From: Bartonella doshiae NCTC 12862 = ATCC 700133
GTDB lineage: Bacteria; Pseudomonadota; Alphaproteobacteria; Rhizobiales; Rhizobiaceae
Length of the DNA: 64,000 bases
NCBI RefSeq assembly: GCF_000278155.1
Contig: NZ_JH725094.1
Location: 125,025-189,024, forward strand
Direction: 5' to 3'
The stretch's first letter is position 1. Each line of letters opens with the position of its first letter. This document shows positions 17,789 to 27,944 of this stretch, one piece after another. The notes beneath the pieces are model-generated. The model was not told the origin of the DNA and searched no databases. It saw only the letters and a list, made by a program, of their open reading frames with translations. Position numbers and translations under genes: made by a program.

Positions 17789-17824
17789 AGTGTATACGAC
17801 ACATACACTGACAAAATTTTGTCA
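17789..17824. repeat. Two adjoining inverted repeats between lexA and rimO
   Basis: AGTGTAT-ACGACAC-ATACACT (17789-17809) is directly followed by TGACAAAATTTTGTCA (17809-17824), a perfect 16-base palindrome. Neither is followed by a T-run on the plus strand, so they are better candidates for protein-binding sites or the rimO control region than for a lexA terminator. Confidence 0.5.
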
Positions 17825-17940
17825 AAAAATCAAAGAGCTTTGTCACAAACTGTGTTGCGTATAAATAAAGCATTTTTATTTTTTATGATGTAAAAGTAGC
17901 AAATAAAATTCAATTGTCTTAAAAAATTGTAAGGATCATC

Positions 17941-19254
17941 ATGACAGCACCTCGTATTAGTTTCGTTTCCCTTGGATGTCCCAAAGCACTTGTCGATTCT
18001 GAACGAATTATTACAAGTCTTCGATCCGAAGGTTATGAAATTTCACGAAGTCATCAGAACGCTGATCTCGTTATTGTAAATACTTGTGGTTTTCTGGATT
18101 CTGCCAGAAATGAATCACTTGCCAATATTGATGAAGCCCTCAAAAAAAATGGAAAAGTTATTGTAACTGGATGTCTTGGTGCCGACCCTGATATTATACG
18201 CCAAGCTCATCCTAATGTATTGGCCATTACAGGACCACAAGCCTATGAAAGTGTAATACAAGCAGTCCATACAGCAATTCCTCCAGTTCATGACCCCTTT
18301 ATCGATTTAGTTCCTTCGCAAGGGATTCGTTTAACACCTCGCCATTATGCTTACTTAAAAATTTCTGAAGGATGCTCTAATCGGTGTAGCTTTTGTATTA
18401 TTCCTAATCTGCGTGGAAATCTTACCTCACGCCCTATAAATGAAGTTCTTCGCGAAGCTGAAAAGCTTGTACAAGCAGGTGTAAAAGAGCTTTTGGTTAT
18501 TTCACAAGATACGAGTGCTTACGGCATTGATATTAAATATCTTGAAAATCATTGGAAAGAACGCACCGTTAAAACAAAGTTTTTTGATCTTTGTCGCGAA
18601 CTAGGAGATATGGGAATTTGGGTACGCATGCATTATGTTTATCCTTATCCTCATGTTGATGAGGTTATTGAACTTATGGCTGCAAAAAAAATTCTTCCGT
18701 ACTTAGATATTCCTTTTCAGCATGCATCACCAACCGTTTTACGCAACATGAAACGCCCTGCTCTTATGGAAAAAACAAACCGTAGAATTGAAAAATGGAG
18801 GACAATTTGTCCAGATCTCACTTTACGGTCAACATTTATTGTTGGCTTTCCAGGAGAAACCCAAGAAGATTTTGATATACTTCTCGAATGGTTAGAAGAA
18901 GCAAAAATTGAACGTGCTGGCTGTTTTAAATATGAAGCAGTAAAAGGTGCAGCTGCAAATAATTTAGGATTAGAAATTATTGCTGAAGAAGTGAAAGAAA
19001 ACCGATGGCATCGCTTCATGGCAAAACAGCAACAAATTTCTACCCATCTTTTAAAGAAAAAAATAGGAAAGAGGCTTCAAGTTCTTATTGATGAAAGTCA
19101 AGGAAAAATTGCTAAAGGTCGTAGTCAATACGATGCTCCAGAAATAGATGGTGTCGTGCACATATCATCTCGAAAACCGCTACGTGTAGGTGAATTTGTT
19201 ACTGTTAAAATAGAACAATCAGATGCCTATGATCTTTATGGAATCGCAGTGTAA
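17941..19254 (+). CDS. rimO: Ribosomal protein S12 methylthiotransferase
   Basis: The radical-SAM enzyme adds a methylthio group to the conserved aspartate of ribosomal protein S12. The N-terminal domain starts [16 protein letters not shown] with its cluster cysteines (Cys at GCPKA, NTCGF and GCLGA), the radical-SAM triad is [16 protein letters not shown] near residue 150, and the C-terminal TRAM domain includes [22 protein letters not shown]. Length (437) matches RimO, and the family-typical ALVDSE distinguishes it from MiaB. AAGGA lies seven bases before the ATG. Confidence 0.95.
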   Translation: MTAPRISFVSLGCPKALVDSERIITSLRSEGYEISRSHQNADLVIVNTCGFLDSARNESLANIDEALKKNGKVIVTGCLGADPDIIRQAHPNVLAITGPQAYESVIQAVHTAIPPVHDPFIDLVPSQGIRLTPRHYAYLKISEGCSNRCSFCIIPNLRGNLTSRPINEVLREAEKLVQAGVKELLVISQDTSAYGIDIKYLENHWKERTVKTKFFDLCRELGDMGIWVRMHYVYPYPHVDEVIELMAAKKILPYLDIPFQHASPTVLRNMKRPALMEKTNRRIEKWRTICPDLTLRSTFIVGFPGETQEDFDILLEWLEEAKIERAGCFKYEAVKGAAANNLGLEIIAEEVKENRWHRFMAKQQQISTHLLKKKIGKRLQVLIDESQGKIAKGRSQYDAPEIDGVVHISSRKPLRVGEFVTVKIEQSDAYDLYGIAV

Positions 19255-19289
19255 AATATAAAATTTAAGATTTACGTGAGATTTAATAT

Positions 19290-20168
19290 TTACAACAAAC
19301 TTTTAAAATCAAAAATCTTTTTATCAAGTAAATGGCTTGGTCGTACATTTGTTAAAGCCCGAATCATGGTATCTTTACGTCCCGGCATTTTTTCTTCAAT
19401 ACCTTTTAGCATTTCTTTCATTGCCTTGCGTTGTAAACCATCTTGACTACCACAAAGATTACAAGGGATTATGGGAAATTGCATTGCTTGAGAAAATTTT
19501 TCCATATCTTCTTCAGCTGCATAAACGAGAGGACGCAAAACAAAAAGATCTCCTTCATCGTTTATAAGTTTTCCAGGCATGGCTGCTAATCGTCCACCAT
19601 GAAATAAATTCATAAAAAATGTTTCCAAAACATCATCACGATGATGTCCGAGAACTAATGCAGAACATCCCTCTTCACGGGCAATACGATATAAATTTCC
19701 ACGTCGTAACCGAGAACAAAGCGAACAATATGTTTGTGTATGTGCTAATTTATCGGTAACAATGGAATAAGTATCTTGATATTCAATGCGATAGGGAATT
19801 TGATAAGAATTTAAAAAATCCGGAAGAATATGCTTTGGAAAACCTGGCTGACCTTGATCAAGATTACAGGCAAGAATTTCTACAGATAAAAGACCACGCC
19901 ACTTCAAATCGAGAAGAAGTGCGAGTAAACTATAAGAATCCTTTCCACCTGATAAAGCAATAAGCCATTTTTTTCCTGACGAAAGCATAGAAAAATCATC
20001 AAATGCCTGCCGCATATGGCGCAAAAGTCGTTTGCGTAATTTGTTAAACTCTACAGTTGAAGGTGCAACGCGAAAGATCGGATGACAATTATCAGCTTCC
20101 CCTAGAAAAGTATCAACTTTTTCTTCATTCTCTTCCATTGTCTGATACTCAACTGAAGCATTATTCAT
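19290..20168 (-). CDS. ttcA: tRNA 2-thiocytidine synthetase
   Basis: The enzyme thiolates cytidine 32 of certain tRNAs using an ATP-activated base and an Fe-S cluster. The PP-loop [14 protein letters not shown] and the paired cysteines in [11 protein letters not shown], with a further CNLCGSQ near the C-terminus, are all present. The longest frame extends upstream, but that part is hydrophobic and unlike the family. ATG at 20168 (MNNASVEYQ) gives 292 residues; the ATG at 20138 is an alternative. The gene is convergent with rimO. Confidence 0.92.
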   Translation of the reverse strand: MNNASVEYQTMEENEEKVDTFLGEADNCHPIFRVAPSTVEFNKLRKRLLRHMRQAFDDFSMLSSGKKWLIALSGGKDSYSLLALLLDLKWRGLLSVEILACNLDQGQPGFPKHILPDFLNSYQIPYRIEYQDTYSIVTDKLAHTQTYCSLCSRLRRGNLYRIAREEGCSALVLGHHRDDVLETFFMNLFHGGRLAAMPGKLINDEGDLFVLRPLVYAAEEDMEKFSQAMQFPIIPCNLCGSQDGLQRKAMKEMLKGIEEKMPGRKDTMIRALTNVRPSHLLDKKIFDFKSLL

Positions 20169-20382
20169 AATACCATAACCCAGCACAGTATAATAGCTCA
20201 TCCTGAAAGAATGACATAAACAACATGTAGTATAACTTAAACTTATACTCATTTTATCTATAAGCTTAGATAAACAAAAAGAAAATAGGGCTACACCAAT
20301 CTTATTGCTATAAAAAATAACAATGAACTTGATATAGCACCTATTTACAAAAAACACCTTTTAGCTTCAACAATTATAAAGC

Positions 20383-20406
20383 AAAAAGTATCTCTGAGCG
20401 TATACT
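20383..20406 (-). terminator. Possible terminator after rpsD
   Basis: On the minus strand a short stem AGTAT/ATACT is followed by TTTTT. It lies about 40 bases after the rpsD stop. The stem is only five base pairs, so confidence is modest. Confidence 0.35.
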
Positions 20407-20444
20407 AAGACTAAAGAGAAACAAGTATTTCTTATACAAAAAAT

Positions 20445-21062
20445 TTAGCGAGAATAAAATTCAACAACCAAGTTTGGTTCCATTTGCACAGCGTAAGGAA
20501 CATCTGCAAAAGCAGGAATACGTGTAAATGTCGCTTTCATCTGATTATGATCTGCTTCAATATATTCAGGCACATCACGTTCTGCTAATTGCACAGATTC
20601 CAAAACCAAAACAAGCTGTTTTGACTTTTCACGAACTTCAATAACATCACCAGGTTTACAACGATATGACTGAATATTTGTACGCCGACCATTTACATTG
20701 ACATGTCCATGATTGATAAATTGCCGAGAAGCAAAAATCGTTGGTACAAATTTCGCACGATAAACAACAGCATCCAAACGCGATTCTAAAAGACCAATAA
20801 GATTTTCACCAGTATCGCCACGCCTACGCGCTGCTTCTTCGTAAGTTTTACGGAATTGTTTCTCTGAGATATCACCGTAAAACCCTTTCAATTTCTGCTT
20901 AGCACGCAATTGCACCCCATAGTCAGAAAGTTTACCTTTACGACGTTGACCATGTTGACCTGGACCATAATCACGACGATTAACAGGTGACTTTGGACGT
21001 CCCCAAATGTTTTCTCCCATACGGCGGTCAATTTTATACTTTGTTGTTTCGCGTTTACTCAT
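20445..21062 (-). CDS. rpsD: 30S ribosomal protein S4
   Basis: The 205-residue primary 16S-binding protein. It begins [26 protein letters not shown] and contains [25 protein letters not shown], then the S4 RNA-binding domain ([32 protein letters not shown]...). AAAGGA lies six bases upstream of the ATG. It stands alone here, outside the alpha operon, as is usual in Rhizobiales. The zinc-binding cysteines of the other S4 type are absent. Confidence 0.97.
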   Translation of the reverse strand: MSKRETTKYKIDRRMGENIWGRPKSPVNRRDYGPGQHGQRRKGKLSDYGVQLRAKQKLKGFYGDISEKQFRKTYEEAARRRGDTGENLIGLLESRLDAVVYRAKFVPTIFASRQFINHGHVNVNGRRTNIQSYRCKPGDVIEVREKSKQLVLVLESVQLAERDVPEYIEADHNQMKATFTRIPAFADVPYAVQMEPNLVVEFYSR

Positions 21063-21244
21063 CGCATTTCCTTTAAAATAAAACGTAAAATCTCACAGTG
21101 AGATCTCAAGGAAACGCACCCTCCTCTACCTTCAAACATGAAGACTGACAGGACATCTTAACACATTATTTGTTAAGTTATCCACGGGACACGTTAATTA
21201 ATACCATTTTCTCGAAAGAAAAAACTGAAGTGGTTTTATTGATC

Positions 21245-22063
21245 TCATACCTCAAAGTCAACTCTTTTCATGATATTTAAGCCAAATCCTTTTAATAAAC
21301 GCTTTGTTGAAGATGTTATATTTTGCGATGTAAACAATGCAAAATCTTTATCTTTCTTTATATTTATATTTTTGCGAGGTATTTTTCCTAGCAATAATGA
21401 TTTTGTCTGTTTGGCTATAGCTTTTGCTGGATCAATCCATTTAACAGGCCATAAGGCTTGTTCACGAAATAAATGAATCAAAAAAGGATAATGCGTACAA
21501 GCCAAAACAATAATATCAGTGTATTTGCCATTTTGTTCAACAAAGCATGGAAGAATTTCATGACGTAGTTCTTCCGAATCAACAGGTTTCCCGCGTAAAT
21601 AATCTTCAGCAAAACCAGCAAGCTTTTCACTTCCAACAAGTTGTACATGGCATCGATCAGCAAAAGAATTGATTAACTCGTGTGTATATGCACGTTTAAC
21701 TGTCCCAGGAGTAGCTAACACTGAAATAAAACCTGATTTTGTTTGTTTAGCAGCTAATTTAATTGCAGGAACCGTTCCGACAAAAAGAACATGAGGAAAT
21801 CTCTGTCGTAAATCCGCCATCATTAATGTAGAAGCGGTATTACAAGCGATTACACATAAAGTGGGATTATATAGTGTTAAAAGATTTATAAAAATCTTTA
21901 AAATTCTGTCTTTTAAAACATTTTCTTCCCAATTTCCATATGGAAAGCCCGCATCGTCAGCAACATAAATAAACTGCGTTTCAGGGATAAGAACGCGGGC
22001 TTCTCTTAATACTGTTAAACCTCCGATGCCGCTATCAAAAAAAAGAAGAGATTGTTCATCCAT
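21245..22063 (-). CDS. murI: Glutamate racemase
   Basis: The cytoplasmic enzyme makes D-glutamate for peptidoglycan. The two catalytic cysteines are visible in VIACNTAST (about residue 75) and LACTHYPFL (about residue 190), and the N-terminal DSGIGGLTVL and YVADDAGFPYG segments are family signatures. It overlaps the RNA methyltransferase gene upstream by eight bases. My own reading places the ATG one base to the right of the stated end, so the end may be off by one. Confidence 0.95.
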   Translation of the reverse strand: MDEQSLLFFDSGIGGLTVLREARVLIPETQFIYVADDAGFPYGNWEENVLKDRILKIFINLLTLYNPTLCVIACNTASTLMMADLRQRFPHVLFVGTVPAIKLAAKQTKSGFISVLATPGTVKRAYTHELINSFADRCHVQLVGSEKLAGFAEDYLRGKPVDSEELRHEILPCFVEQNGKYTDIIVLACTHYPFLIHLFREQALWPVKWIDPAKAIAKQTKSLLLGKIPRKNINIKKDKDFALFTSQNITSSTKRLLKGFGLNIMKRVDFEV

Positions 22064-22892
22064 CGGTGTTCACACTTGTTTTTAATTTTTTACGATCACG
22101 TCCTATGGGAGGACCACTACCCCGTGGAAACTGAGGAGAAAAATGATCTAGTGACGATACAATTCCTCGCAGCAAACGCACCTCAGATTCACTAAAATTA
22201 GCACGTGTAAAAACAGAACGCATATTTGCAAGCATCACTTCCTTGCGTTCTCTCGGCCTAAAATATCCACGAGTATCCAACGCATCTTCTAACTGAGATA
22301 AAAAACCATGAAGGGTAGCTTTATCAGCTGGTTCCATCTCCGCTGTACGAAAAGCTGTATCATTCACATTGTCTAAACCCGATTTCATCCATTCGTAAGA
22401 CATAAGCAAAACTGCTTGTGCAATATTAAGAGATGCAAAAGCCGGATTAACGGGAAAAGTGACGATTTCATCAACAAGACTAATTTCACTATTTTCTAAT
22501 CCCCACCGTTCTCTTCCAAATAAAATACCCGTCTTCTGGCCAAGTTTTTCACGCTGACGTAATATATTCGCTGCTTCAACGGCACTTTTTACAGTTTTAA
22601 AACCACATCTCTCACGTGCTGTTGTAGCAAAAATATAGTGTAAATCTGCAATTGCATCAGATAACGTATTAAAAATTATCACCTCATTAATGACATGGTC
22701 TGCTTTACTTGCTGCAACTCTGGCTTTTTCATTTGGAAATTCTTCCCGAGGTTTAACCAATCTAAGTTGAGAAAGCCCAAAATTTGCCATTGCCCTTGCG
22801 ACCATACCAATATTTTCAGGAAGCTGTGGCTCGACCAAAATAATAATTGGCCCATTTGTTAAATTTTTACGGTTTTTATTTGTTCCAGCCAT
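22056..22892 (-). CDS. TrmJ/LasT-family SPOUT RNA methyltransferase
   Basis: The 278-residue SPOUT-fold protein is likely to methylate a ribose in tRNA (TrmJ acts on position 32) or rRNA. It contains the SpoU-like motifs VEPQLPENIGMVARAMANFG at about 18-37, TTARERCG, GILFGRERWGLENSEI and FPVNPAFASLNIAQAVLLMSYEW, typical of the RNA-methyltransferase group with C-terminal knot. ATG at 22892 has AGG eight bases upstream; a TTG directly before it extends the frame by one residue. It couples to murI by overlap. Confidence 0.88.
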   Translation of the reverse strand: MAGTNKNRKNLTNGPIIILVEPQLPENIGMVARAMANFGLSQLRLVKPREEFPNEKARVAASKADHVINEVIIFNTLSDAIADLHYIFATTARERCGFKTVKSAVEAANILRQREKLGQKTGILFGRERWGLENSEISLVDEIVTFPVNPAFASLNIAQAVLLMSYEWMKSGLDNVNDTAFRTAEMEPADKATLHGFLSQLEDALDTRGYFRPRERKEVMLANMRSVFTRANFSESEVRLLRGIVSSLDHFSPQFPRGSGPPIGRDRKKLKTSVNTDG

Positions 22893-23245
22893 CAATCTTA
22901 CCTAATTTCATACATTATGCCCCTATTACGGATTTTTTTGGACTCCATTTTAAACGAAATATTCCATAAAATAACCTTTTTTTACAAACATATTATGGGC
23001 AATATTTTTACTGACTACAAATAAAATAATGGTTTCAAAGAATGAGTAATGCTACCCTAAAAATGAATAAAAAATTATAAAAAGCAAAAAATAAACTGCA
23101 ATATTTATAGCAATTATATAAGATTCTAAATGTTTTTTGCATCAATAATGCCTTAATTTTATATGCTATAATCTTTACAGATCAACTTTTGAGGTAATGA
23201 TTATCATAAGTTGAATTATGAAACTACACGCTTTAAGAAAGGAAT
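22893..23245. other. Divergent promoter region
   Basis: About 350 bases between two divergent genes (the RNA methyltransferase leftward and sfsA rightward). It is AT-rich with no supported gene or hairpin; it must hold the two promoters. Confidence 0.45.
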
Positions 23246-23971
23246 ATGCTCTTTACTTCCAAACTTTTTCCTGCAAAACTTATTTGTCGTTATAAACGTT
23301 TCCTTGCTGATGTTAAACGGGATGATCAGCATGTCTTTACTGTTTCAGTTCCTAATACAGGGTCGATGCTTGGATTAATAACTCCAAACTCCAATATTTG
23401 GCTTTCATATCACGACAATTCCAAGCGAAAATATGCATATCAATTAGAAATTGTTGAAAAAGAAAATACTTTGGTTGGCATCAATACAGCTTTGCCCAAT
23501 AAATTGGCATTAGAAGCAATTCAAAATGGATTATTACCGGAATTAAGTGGATATAAAACAATCTTGAAAGAACAACGCTATGGTATGCAGTCGCGTATTG
23601 ATTTTCTCCTGCGTGATGATAGCCTTCCCGACTGTTATTTAGAAGTTAAAAATGTTCATTTCGTGCGTCAAAAAGGATTAGCAGAATTTCCTGACACCGA
23701 AACAAAACGTGGTGCACGTCATCTTGAAGAGCTCATAAAAGTCGTGCAACAAGGTAAACGAGCCGCTATGCTTTACATAATTCAACGAGAAGATTGCTCA
23801 GCTTTTACAATCTGTCATGATCTTGATCCTCTCTATGGACGTAAATTTAATTTAGCATTAAAGTCAGGGGTAGAATTTTACGCTATAAAATGTCACGTAA
23901 GTATAGAAGGTATTTTTCCAATTCATCGTGTGAAAATAGAAAACAGAAAAGACAATGATCGATTATATTGA
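23246..23971 (+). CDS. sfsA: Sugar fermentation stimulation protein homologue (DNA/RNA-binding)
   Basis: The 241-residue protein matches SfsA in length and in the motifs RYKRFLADV, VSVPNTGSMLGL, LEVKNVHFVR (nuclease-like E-x-K) and FPDTETKRGARHLEEL. The core is a PD-(D/E)xK-type fold following an OB-like N-terminal part. Its molecular role is unclear; in E. coli it affects maltose metabolism, and binding of nucleic acid has been proposed. Ends inside the start of map (17-base overlap), so the two are likely one transcription unit. Confidence 0.9.
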   Translation: MLFTSKLFPAKLICRYKRFLADVKRDDQHVFTVSVPNTGSMLGLITPNSNIWLSYHDNSKRKYAYQLEIVEKENTLVGINTALPNKLALEAIQNGLLPELSGYKTILKEQRYGMQSRIDFLLRDDSLPDCYLEVKNVHFVRQKGLAEFPDTETKRGARHLEELIKVVQQGKRAAMLYIIQREDCSAFTICHDLDPLYGRKFNLALKSGVEFYAIKCHVSIEGIFPIHRVKIENRKDNDRLY

Positions 23972-24785
23972 ATATCATAAAGCGCCCTTGAAATTTAATG
24001 GACAAATTCGCATTTTCGATGACTACGCTTTTACTAAAATGCGTGAAGTTGGTCGTATTGCGGCAGAATGCCTTGATGCTCTTATGAATATTATTAAACC
24101 GGGTGTTACGACACAAGAAATTGATGACTTTGTCTTTGTTTTTGGTGCCGAACGAGGAGCGCTCCCTGCAGACTTGAATTATCATGGATACAGCCATTCA
24201 TGCTGTACATCCATCAATCACGTTGTATGCCATGGTATCCCAAATAAAAGGCCCTTACAAGAAGGCGATATCATTAATGTTGATGTTACCTTTATTCTCG
24301 ATGGATGGCATGGTGATTCAAGTCGTATGTATCCTGTTGGAAAAATCAGACGTGCTGCGGAACGCTTACTGACAGTAACGCATGAAAGTCTTATGAGAGG
24401 AATTGCTGTAGTGAAACCTGGAGCAACCACCGGTGATATTGGTGCTGCTATTCAACGTTATGCTGAATCTGAACGATGTTCAGTTGTGAGAGATTTTTGC
24501 GGTCATGGAATCGGCCAGCTTTTTCATGATACCCCTAATATTCTGCATTATGGAAATCCAGGAGAAGGGATAGAACTCAAGCAAGGTATGATGTTTACAA
24601 TAGAACCTATGATCAACCTTGGTAAACCACAGGTAAAAATTTTGTCTGATGGCTGGACTGCTGTTACACGTGATCGATCTCTTACTGCACAATATGAACA
24701 TACAATTGGTGTTACAAATGATGGATGCGAAATATTTACACAATCACCTAAAAATATTTTTTATATTCCAAATTTACATGCCTAA
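23955..24785 (+). CDS. map: Methionine aminopeptidase, type I
   Basis: The 276-residue enzyme removes the N-terminal Met from nascent proteins. The pita-bread ligand set is complete: [38 protein letters not shown] (two Asp), [11 protein letters not shown] (His), TIEPMINLG (Glu) and QYEHTIGVT (Glu). The start overlaps sfsA. Near-adjacent radC begins 17 bases downstream. Length is normal for the type without an N-terminal SH3 extension. Confidence 0.95.
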   Translation: MIDYIEYHKAPLKFNGQIRIFDDYAFTKMREVGRIAAECLDALMNIIKPGVTTQEIDDFVFVFGAERGALPADLNYHGYSHSCCTSINHVVCHGIPNKRPLQEGDIINVDVTFILDGWHGDSSRMYPVGKIRRAAERLLTVTHESLMRGIAVVKPGATTGDIGAAIQRYAESERCSVVRDFCGHGIGQLFHDTPNILHYGNPGEGIELKQGMMFTIEPMINLGKPQVKILSDGWTAVTRDRSLTAQYEHTIGVTNDGCEIFTQSPKNIFYIPNLHA

Positions 24786-24802
24786 ATAAATGTAGAAATA
24801 TT

Positions 24803-25597
24803 ATGGCGAAAAAAACATATAAAAAAGGGGACCATCAAAGCAATCATTTTGCGTTAACACCAAGTTCTCCACTCATCCCAGAACAAAAAATTAAAAATAG
24901 AAAAATTCAGAAGCATTCACAGATAGACCAACACTATCAAGGGCATCGTGAACGTCTTCGTAAACGCTATTTACAATCAAAAGGAAATGCAATTGAAGAT
25001 TATGAATATCTTGAATTATTGCTTTTTCGCACTATTCCCCGCGCAAATACAAAACCACTCGCGAAGAGCTTGATAGCACATTTTGGCTCGTTAGCTGATG
25101 TTCTAGGCGCTGATATTCGCCGACTTCAAGAAATTCAAGGATGCGGTCCAGCCACTGCAACCGATTTAAAAATCATTTCAGATGTTGCTGCACGTCTTGT
25201 TCGCGCAGAATTATTTAAACGTGATATTTTTTCCTCATGGGATCAAGTGTTAGCCTATTGCAAAATCGTTATGGCGCATGAGATGCGCGAACAATTTCGC
25301 ATCTTATTTCTTGATAAGAAACATGGTTTACTTTCTGACGAAGTGCAACAAACTGGAACGATTGATCATACCCCCGTTTATCCTCGTGAAGTAATCTCTC
25401 GCGCTTTACAATTATCTGCCTCAGGCCTCATCTTAGTTCACAACCACCCTTCTGGCGATACAACTCCCTCTCAAGCAGATATATCAATGACACTTAGATT
25501 AAAAGACGCAGCAAATGCACTAGGAATCATCGTTCACGATCATCTTATTATTGGACGAAACGGTTATACAAGCCTAAAAAAAGAAAGGCTCATGTAA
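24803..25597 (+). CDS. radC: RadC-family JAMM protein
   Basis: The 264-residue protein shows a helix-hairpin-helix region ([20 protein letters not shown] near residues 100-125) and the JAMM metal motif [16 protein letters not shown] (HxH..D) near residue 212. RadC was linked historically to DNA repair, but the actual activity is not established. The N-terminal 40 residues are basic and variable. It follows map in the same direction and probably shares its transcript. Confidence 0.92.
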   Translation: MAKKTYKKGDHQSNHFALTPSSPLIPEQKIKNRKIQKHSQIDQHYQGHRERLRKRYLQSKGNAIEDYEYLELLLFRTIPRANTKPLAKSLIAHFGSLADVLGADIRRLQEIQGCGPATATDLKIISDVAARLVRAELFKRDIFSSWDQVLAYCKIVMAHEMREQFRILFLDKKHGLLSDEVQQTGTIDHTPVYPREVISRALQLSASGLILVHNHPSGDTTPSQADISMTLRLKDAANALGIIVHDHLIIGRNGYTSLKKERLM

Positions 25598-25639
25598 ATC
25601 TTCTTGTGTGAGGAAATTTCTTCATTTACTCATAATACA

Positions 25640-25852
25640 TTAATTATCTAAATCAATATCTAGTATAGCCATTGAGAAATTATATGATAACTCATTCTCA
25701 TCTTCATCTCGATAAATAACACCTAAGAACTCATCCCCAATATAAACTTCACAAGAATCATCCTTTTTAGGACGCGCTTTTACTTGCAATGCTAAGTTTT
25801 GGAATTTGTTTTTAAAATAATTATCAAGTTTTTTTATTTCATCAGCATTCAC
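25640..25852 (-). CDS. DUF3126-family small protein
   Basis: A short acidic protein of 70 residues: NADEIKKLDNYFKNKFQ, then VKARPKKDDSCEVYIGDEFLGVIYRDEDE. It matches the alphaproteobacterial family DUF3126 by length and pattern (from memory). The frame is open further upstream to a TTG, but the GTG at 25852 has GGAG six bases in front, which decides the start. Function unknown. It faces radC convergently. Confidence 0.8.
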   Translation of the reverse strand: MNADEIKKLDNYFKNKFQNLALQVKARPKKDDSCEVYIGDEFLGVIYRDEDENELSYNFSMAILDIDLDN

Positions 25853-26387
25853 TACGCTCTCCTGTCTTTTAAGACTATTCAATTAATTTCTTGTTAGCAA
25901 AAAATAAGACATTCTTGCGATTCTAAAAAGCCCAACATTTTTTAAATCATCCATATAAACTTAAAAAACAAGTAACATACTGTAAATATTAATAATTTTT
26001 ACTTTACTCTCAATATCAGTTTTTGCACTCAAAAGAATCTTCTGATGAAACATTCATCCAATCGCTATAAATTCCGCTTCTTTTATCTAAAGCAGAATTA
26101 CATAAAATAAAAACCGTTTATCTTTTTCTTCTATTGCTGCTGTTTTGTTTACCACAAAATGCTATTGGATAATAAAAAAATTCCCTTTTTAACTTCTTCA
26201 AGAAATAATAAGCTTACCTTATAAAAGGAAAACGCTCCTATACAAAATAAGCGAACAAGATTTTTATGCTGTTTCCTGCTATTTTTGCAAAAATTTATAC
26301 CATAAAAATCGATATTCTAGAGTTTTTATATTGTCTAAGATAAAAATATTAGAAACCTTTACAAACTATAAAAAGTATATCTGCTTC
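25853..26387. other. Decayed intergenic DNA
   Basis: About 530 bases without a gene. On the minus strand, fragments such as ALDKRSGIYSDWMNVSSED (about 26095-26040) and KTAAIEEKDKRFLF (upstream of it in another frame) look protein-like but are interrupted by stops and frameshifts, so a worn-out gene is possible. Not strong enough for a pseudogene call. Confidence 0.4.
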
Positions 26388-27161
26388 TTATACGAGAGGA
26401 TAACGAGAAAGAAAATCAATAACGCCTTTTTTATAGATTTTATCTCCCACAGCAAGCATATGATCTCTATCGGGAATTAGGAGTGCTTCACCTTGAGGCA
26501 ATAAAGCTGCTAATGGTTCTGCTTCACCACCAATTTCATCTAATGTTCCAACAGCAACAAGTGCAGGTTGCTTAATTTTGTAAACTTCCGATGCTGTTAA
26601 TTCCCGTTTTGAGGTCATAATACAAGCAGCGAGAGCTCGCCTATCGCTTTTAGTTTGATCTGCAAATTTACGAAACATTAAACCACGTGGATTGGTAATG
26701 GTAGAAAGATCTTCTGTTAAAAGAGCTTCAGCAACAGGTTGCCAATCTCCTGCTCCTGTTACCATACCAATACCTAAACCACCAAAAATAACACTATAGA
26801 CGTATGTTGGGTGCAAAAGAGCCATGAATGCACTAATTCGAGCACCCATAGAATATCCCATGACATGCACTTTAGATAACTTTAAATGCTGCAACAATTT
26901 CACAGCATCACCTGCCATAGCTTGAGGTGTATAAAAAGAAGGATCATAACTCTTAATGGAATCTCCATGCCCACGGTTATCAAGAGCAATAACACGATAT
27001 CCTGCTTCAGTAAGGGTACGAAACCAACCTGTTGCATACCAATTTACACGCGCAGAAGACCCAAAACCATGAATCAATAAAACAGGCACACCCTGCCCTT
27101 CTTCACGATAAGCAAAACGCAAACCATCATATTCAAAAAAATGGATGTCTTCTGCTGTCAT
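26388..27161 (-). CDS. Alpha/beta-fold hydrolase
   Basis: The 257-residue protein has an oxyanion-hole HG in VLLIHGFGSSARVNWY, the nucleophile elbow GYSMGAR (Ser near 100) and a C-terminal catalytic His in IPDRDHMLAVG; an acid in VGTLDEIGGEAEP completes the triad. The substrate cannot be assigned; relatives act as esterases, and this type is widespread in Rhizobiales. Its ATG overlaps the TGA of the DUF192 gene (ATGA), so the two are coupled. Confidence 0.85.
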   Translation of the reverse strand: MTAEDIHFFEYDGLRFAYREEGQGVPVLLIHGFGSSARVNWYATGWFRTLTEAGYRVIALDNRGHGDSIKSYDPSFYTPQAMAGDAVKLLQHLKLSKVHVMGYSMGARISAFMALLHPTYVYSVIFGGLGIGMVTGAGDWQPVAEALLTEDLSTITNPRGLMFRKFADQTKSDRRALAACIMTSKRELTASEVYKIKQPALVAVGTLDEIGGEAEPLAALLPQGEALLIPDRDHMLAVGDKIYKKGVIDFLSRYPLV

Positions 27162-27676
27162 TTATTATTTCCTTTACATTCTCCACAAATAGCAGGATGA
27201 AAAACACGTTGTCCCTTTTCTATTTGTTTTTCAGAAACTTCACCAGCATTAACTTCAATTACAAAAGTCGCAGGTACTTTTGATGAAATCATATCCGTTG
27301 AAAATGGAATAGTTTTCTCTACGATGGAAACAATGACACCTTCATCGTTTAAAAAAAGCATATCTAAGGGCAAAGGAGTATTTGCCATCCACATAACAAG
27401 CCCCTGCTTATCTCCTAATTTATCGTTTTCTTGATGTTTAAAAAGCATCGCATGGTCGCGTGGGAAATGAGTGCGATACATCAAACCGGCTTTTGCTTGA
27501 GATGGTGCAAAAGCAATCTCTACTTTATAAGAAATTGTTCCCTGCTGTGTTTGTATTTCTAAAGGAACAGGATCAACAGGAATCTCCATAGGCTTTTTTG
27601 CTACTGCTATACCTGCCCCTAACATAAAAAACAGTGCCAATTGAATAATTAGCCTTTTGTTAAAAAGTTCTAACAT
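27158..27676 (-). CDS. DUF192 family exported protein
   Basis: 172 residues with an N-terminal hydrophobic signal (about 8-26), so it is exported or anchored. The core matches DUF192 (UPF0127): EIAFAPSQAKAGLMYRTHFPRDHAMLF, MWMANTPLPLDMLFL, then VPATFVIEVNAGEV. The tail ends HPAICGECKG, with a CxxC-like pair. Role unknown. The ATG at 27676 with AGAG upstream is preferred over the TTG at 27697. Confidence 0.85.
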   Translation of the reverse strand: MLELFNKRLIIQLALFFMLGAGIAVAKKPMEIPVDPVPLEIQTQQGTISYKVEIAFAPSQAKAGLMYRTHFPRDHAMLFKHQENDKLGDKQGLVMWMANTPLPLDMLFLNDEGVIVSIVEKTIPFSTDMISSKVPATFVIEVNAGEVSEKQIEKGQRVFHPAICGECKGNNK

Positions 27677-27744
27677 TTTTATCTCTACCACAAGCAATTA
27701 TTTAAATTCTGTTGCATAAAATAAAAAGCATAAATATTAAAAAA

Positions 27745-27870
27745 ATGAAGAAATAAAACAGCCGCATTCTTTTTATCCTAAGACCGCCGTCTCCTTATTT
27801 CCCAACGCGATAATGAAGACCATCTGCTTTCATTTATTACAACTTAATAAGATCATTGATCTTATTTTTT
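27745..27870 (+). ncRNA. Candidate small RNA ending in an orphan terminator
   Basis: A perfect 9-bp stem AATAAGATC-ATT-GATCTTATT followed by TTTT (27846-27870) terminates plus-strand transcription, but every gene from 26.4 to 28.5 kb is on the minus strand. Upstream, TTGCAT and TATTAA are separated by 17 bases (about 27712-27740), a plausible promoter in AT-rich DNA. The interval includes CTCCTT, complementary to a ribosome binding site. This is inference: the stem could instead serve the cold-shock gene, although no T-run follows on that strand. Confidence 0.3.
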
Positions 27871-27944
27871 CTGCTTAAGTCAACTGTACAACTGTTCCAT
27901 TATCTTTTCTAAACAAAAAAATGATGATACTTCAATATTGAAAT

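Noticed and set aside
19290..20357. Long N-terminal extension of ttcA
   Set aside because: The first 63 residues are hydrophobic and unlike TtcA; the frame simply stays open.
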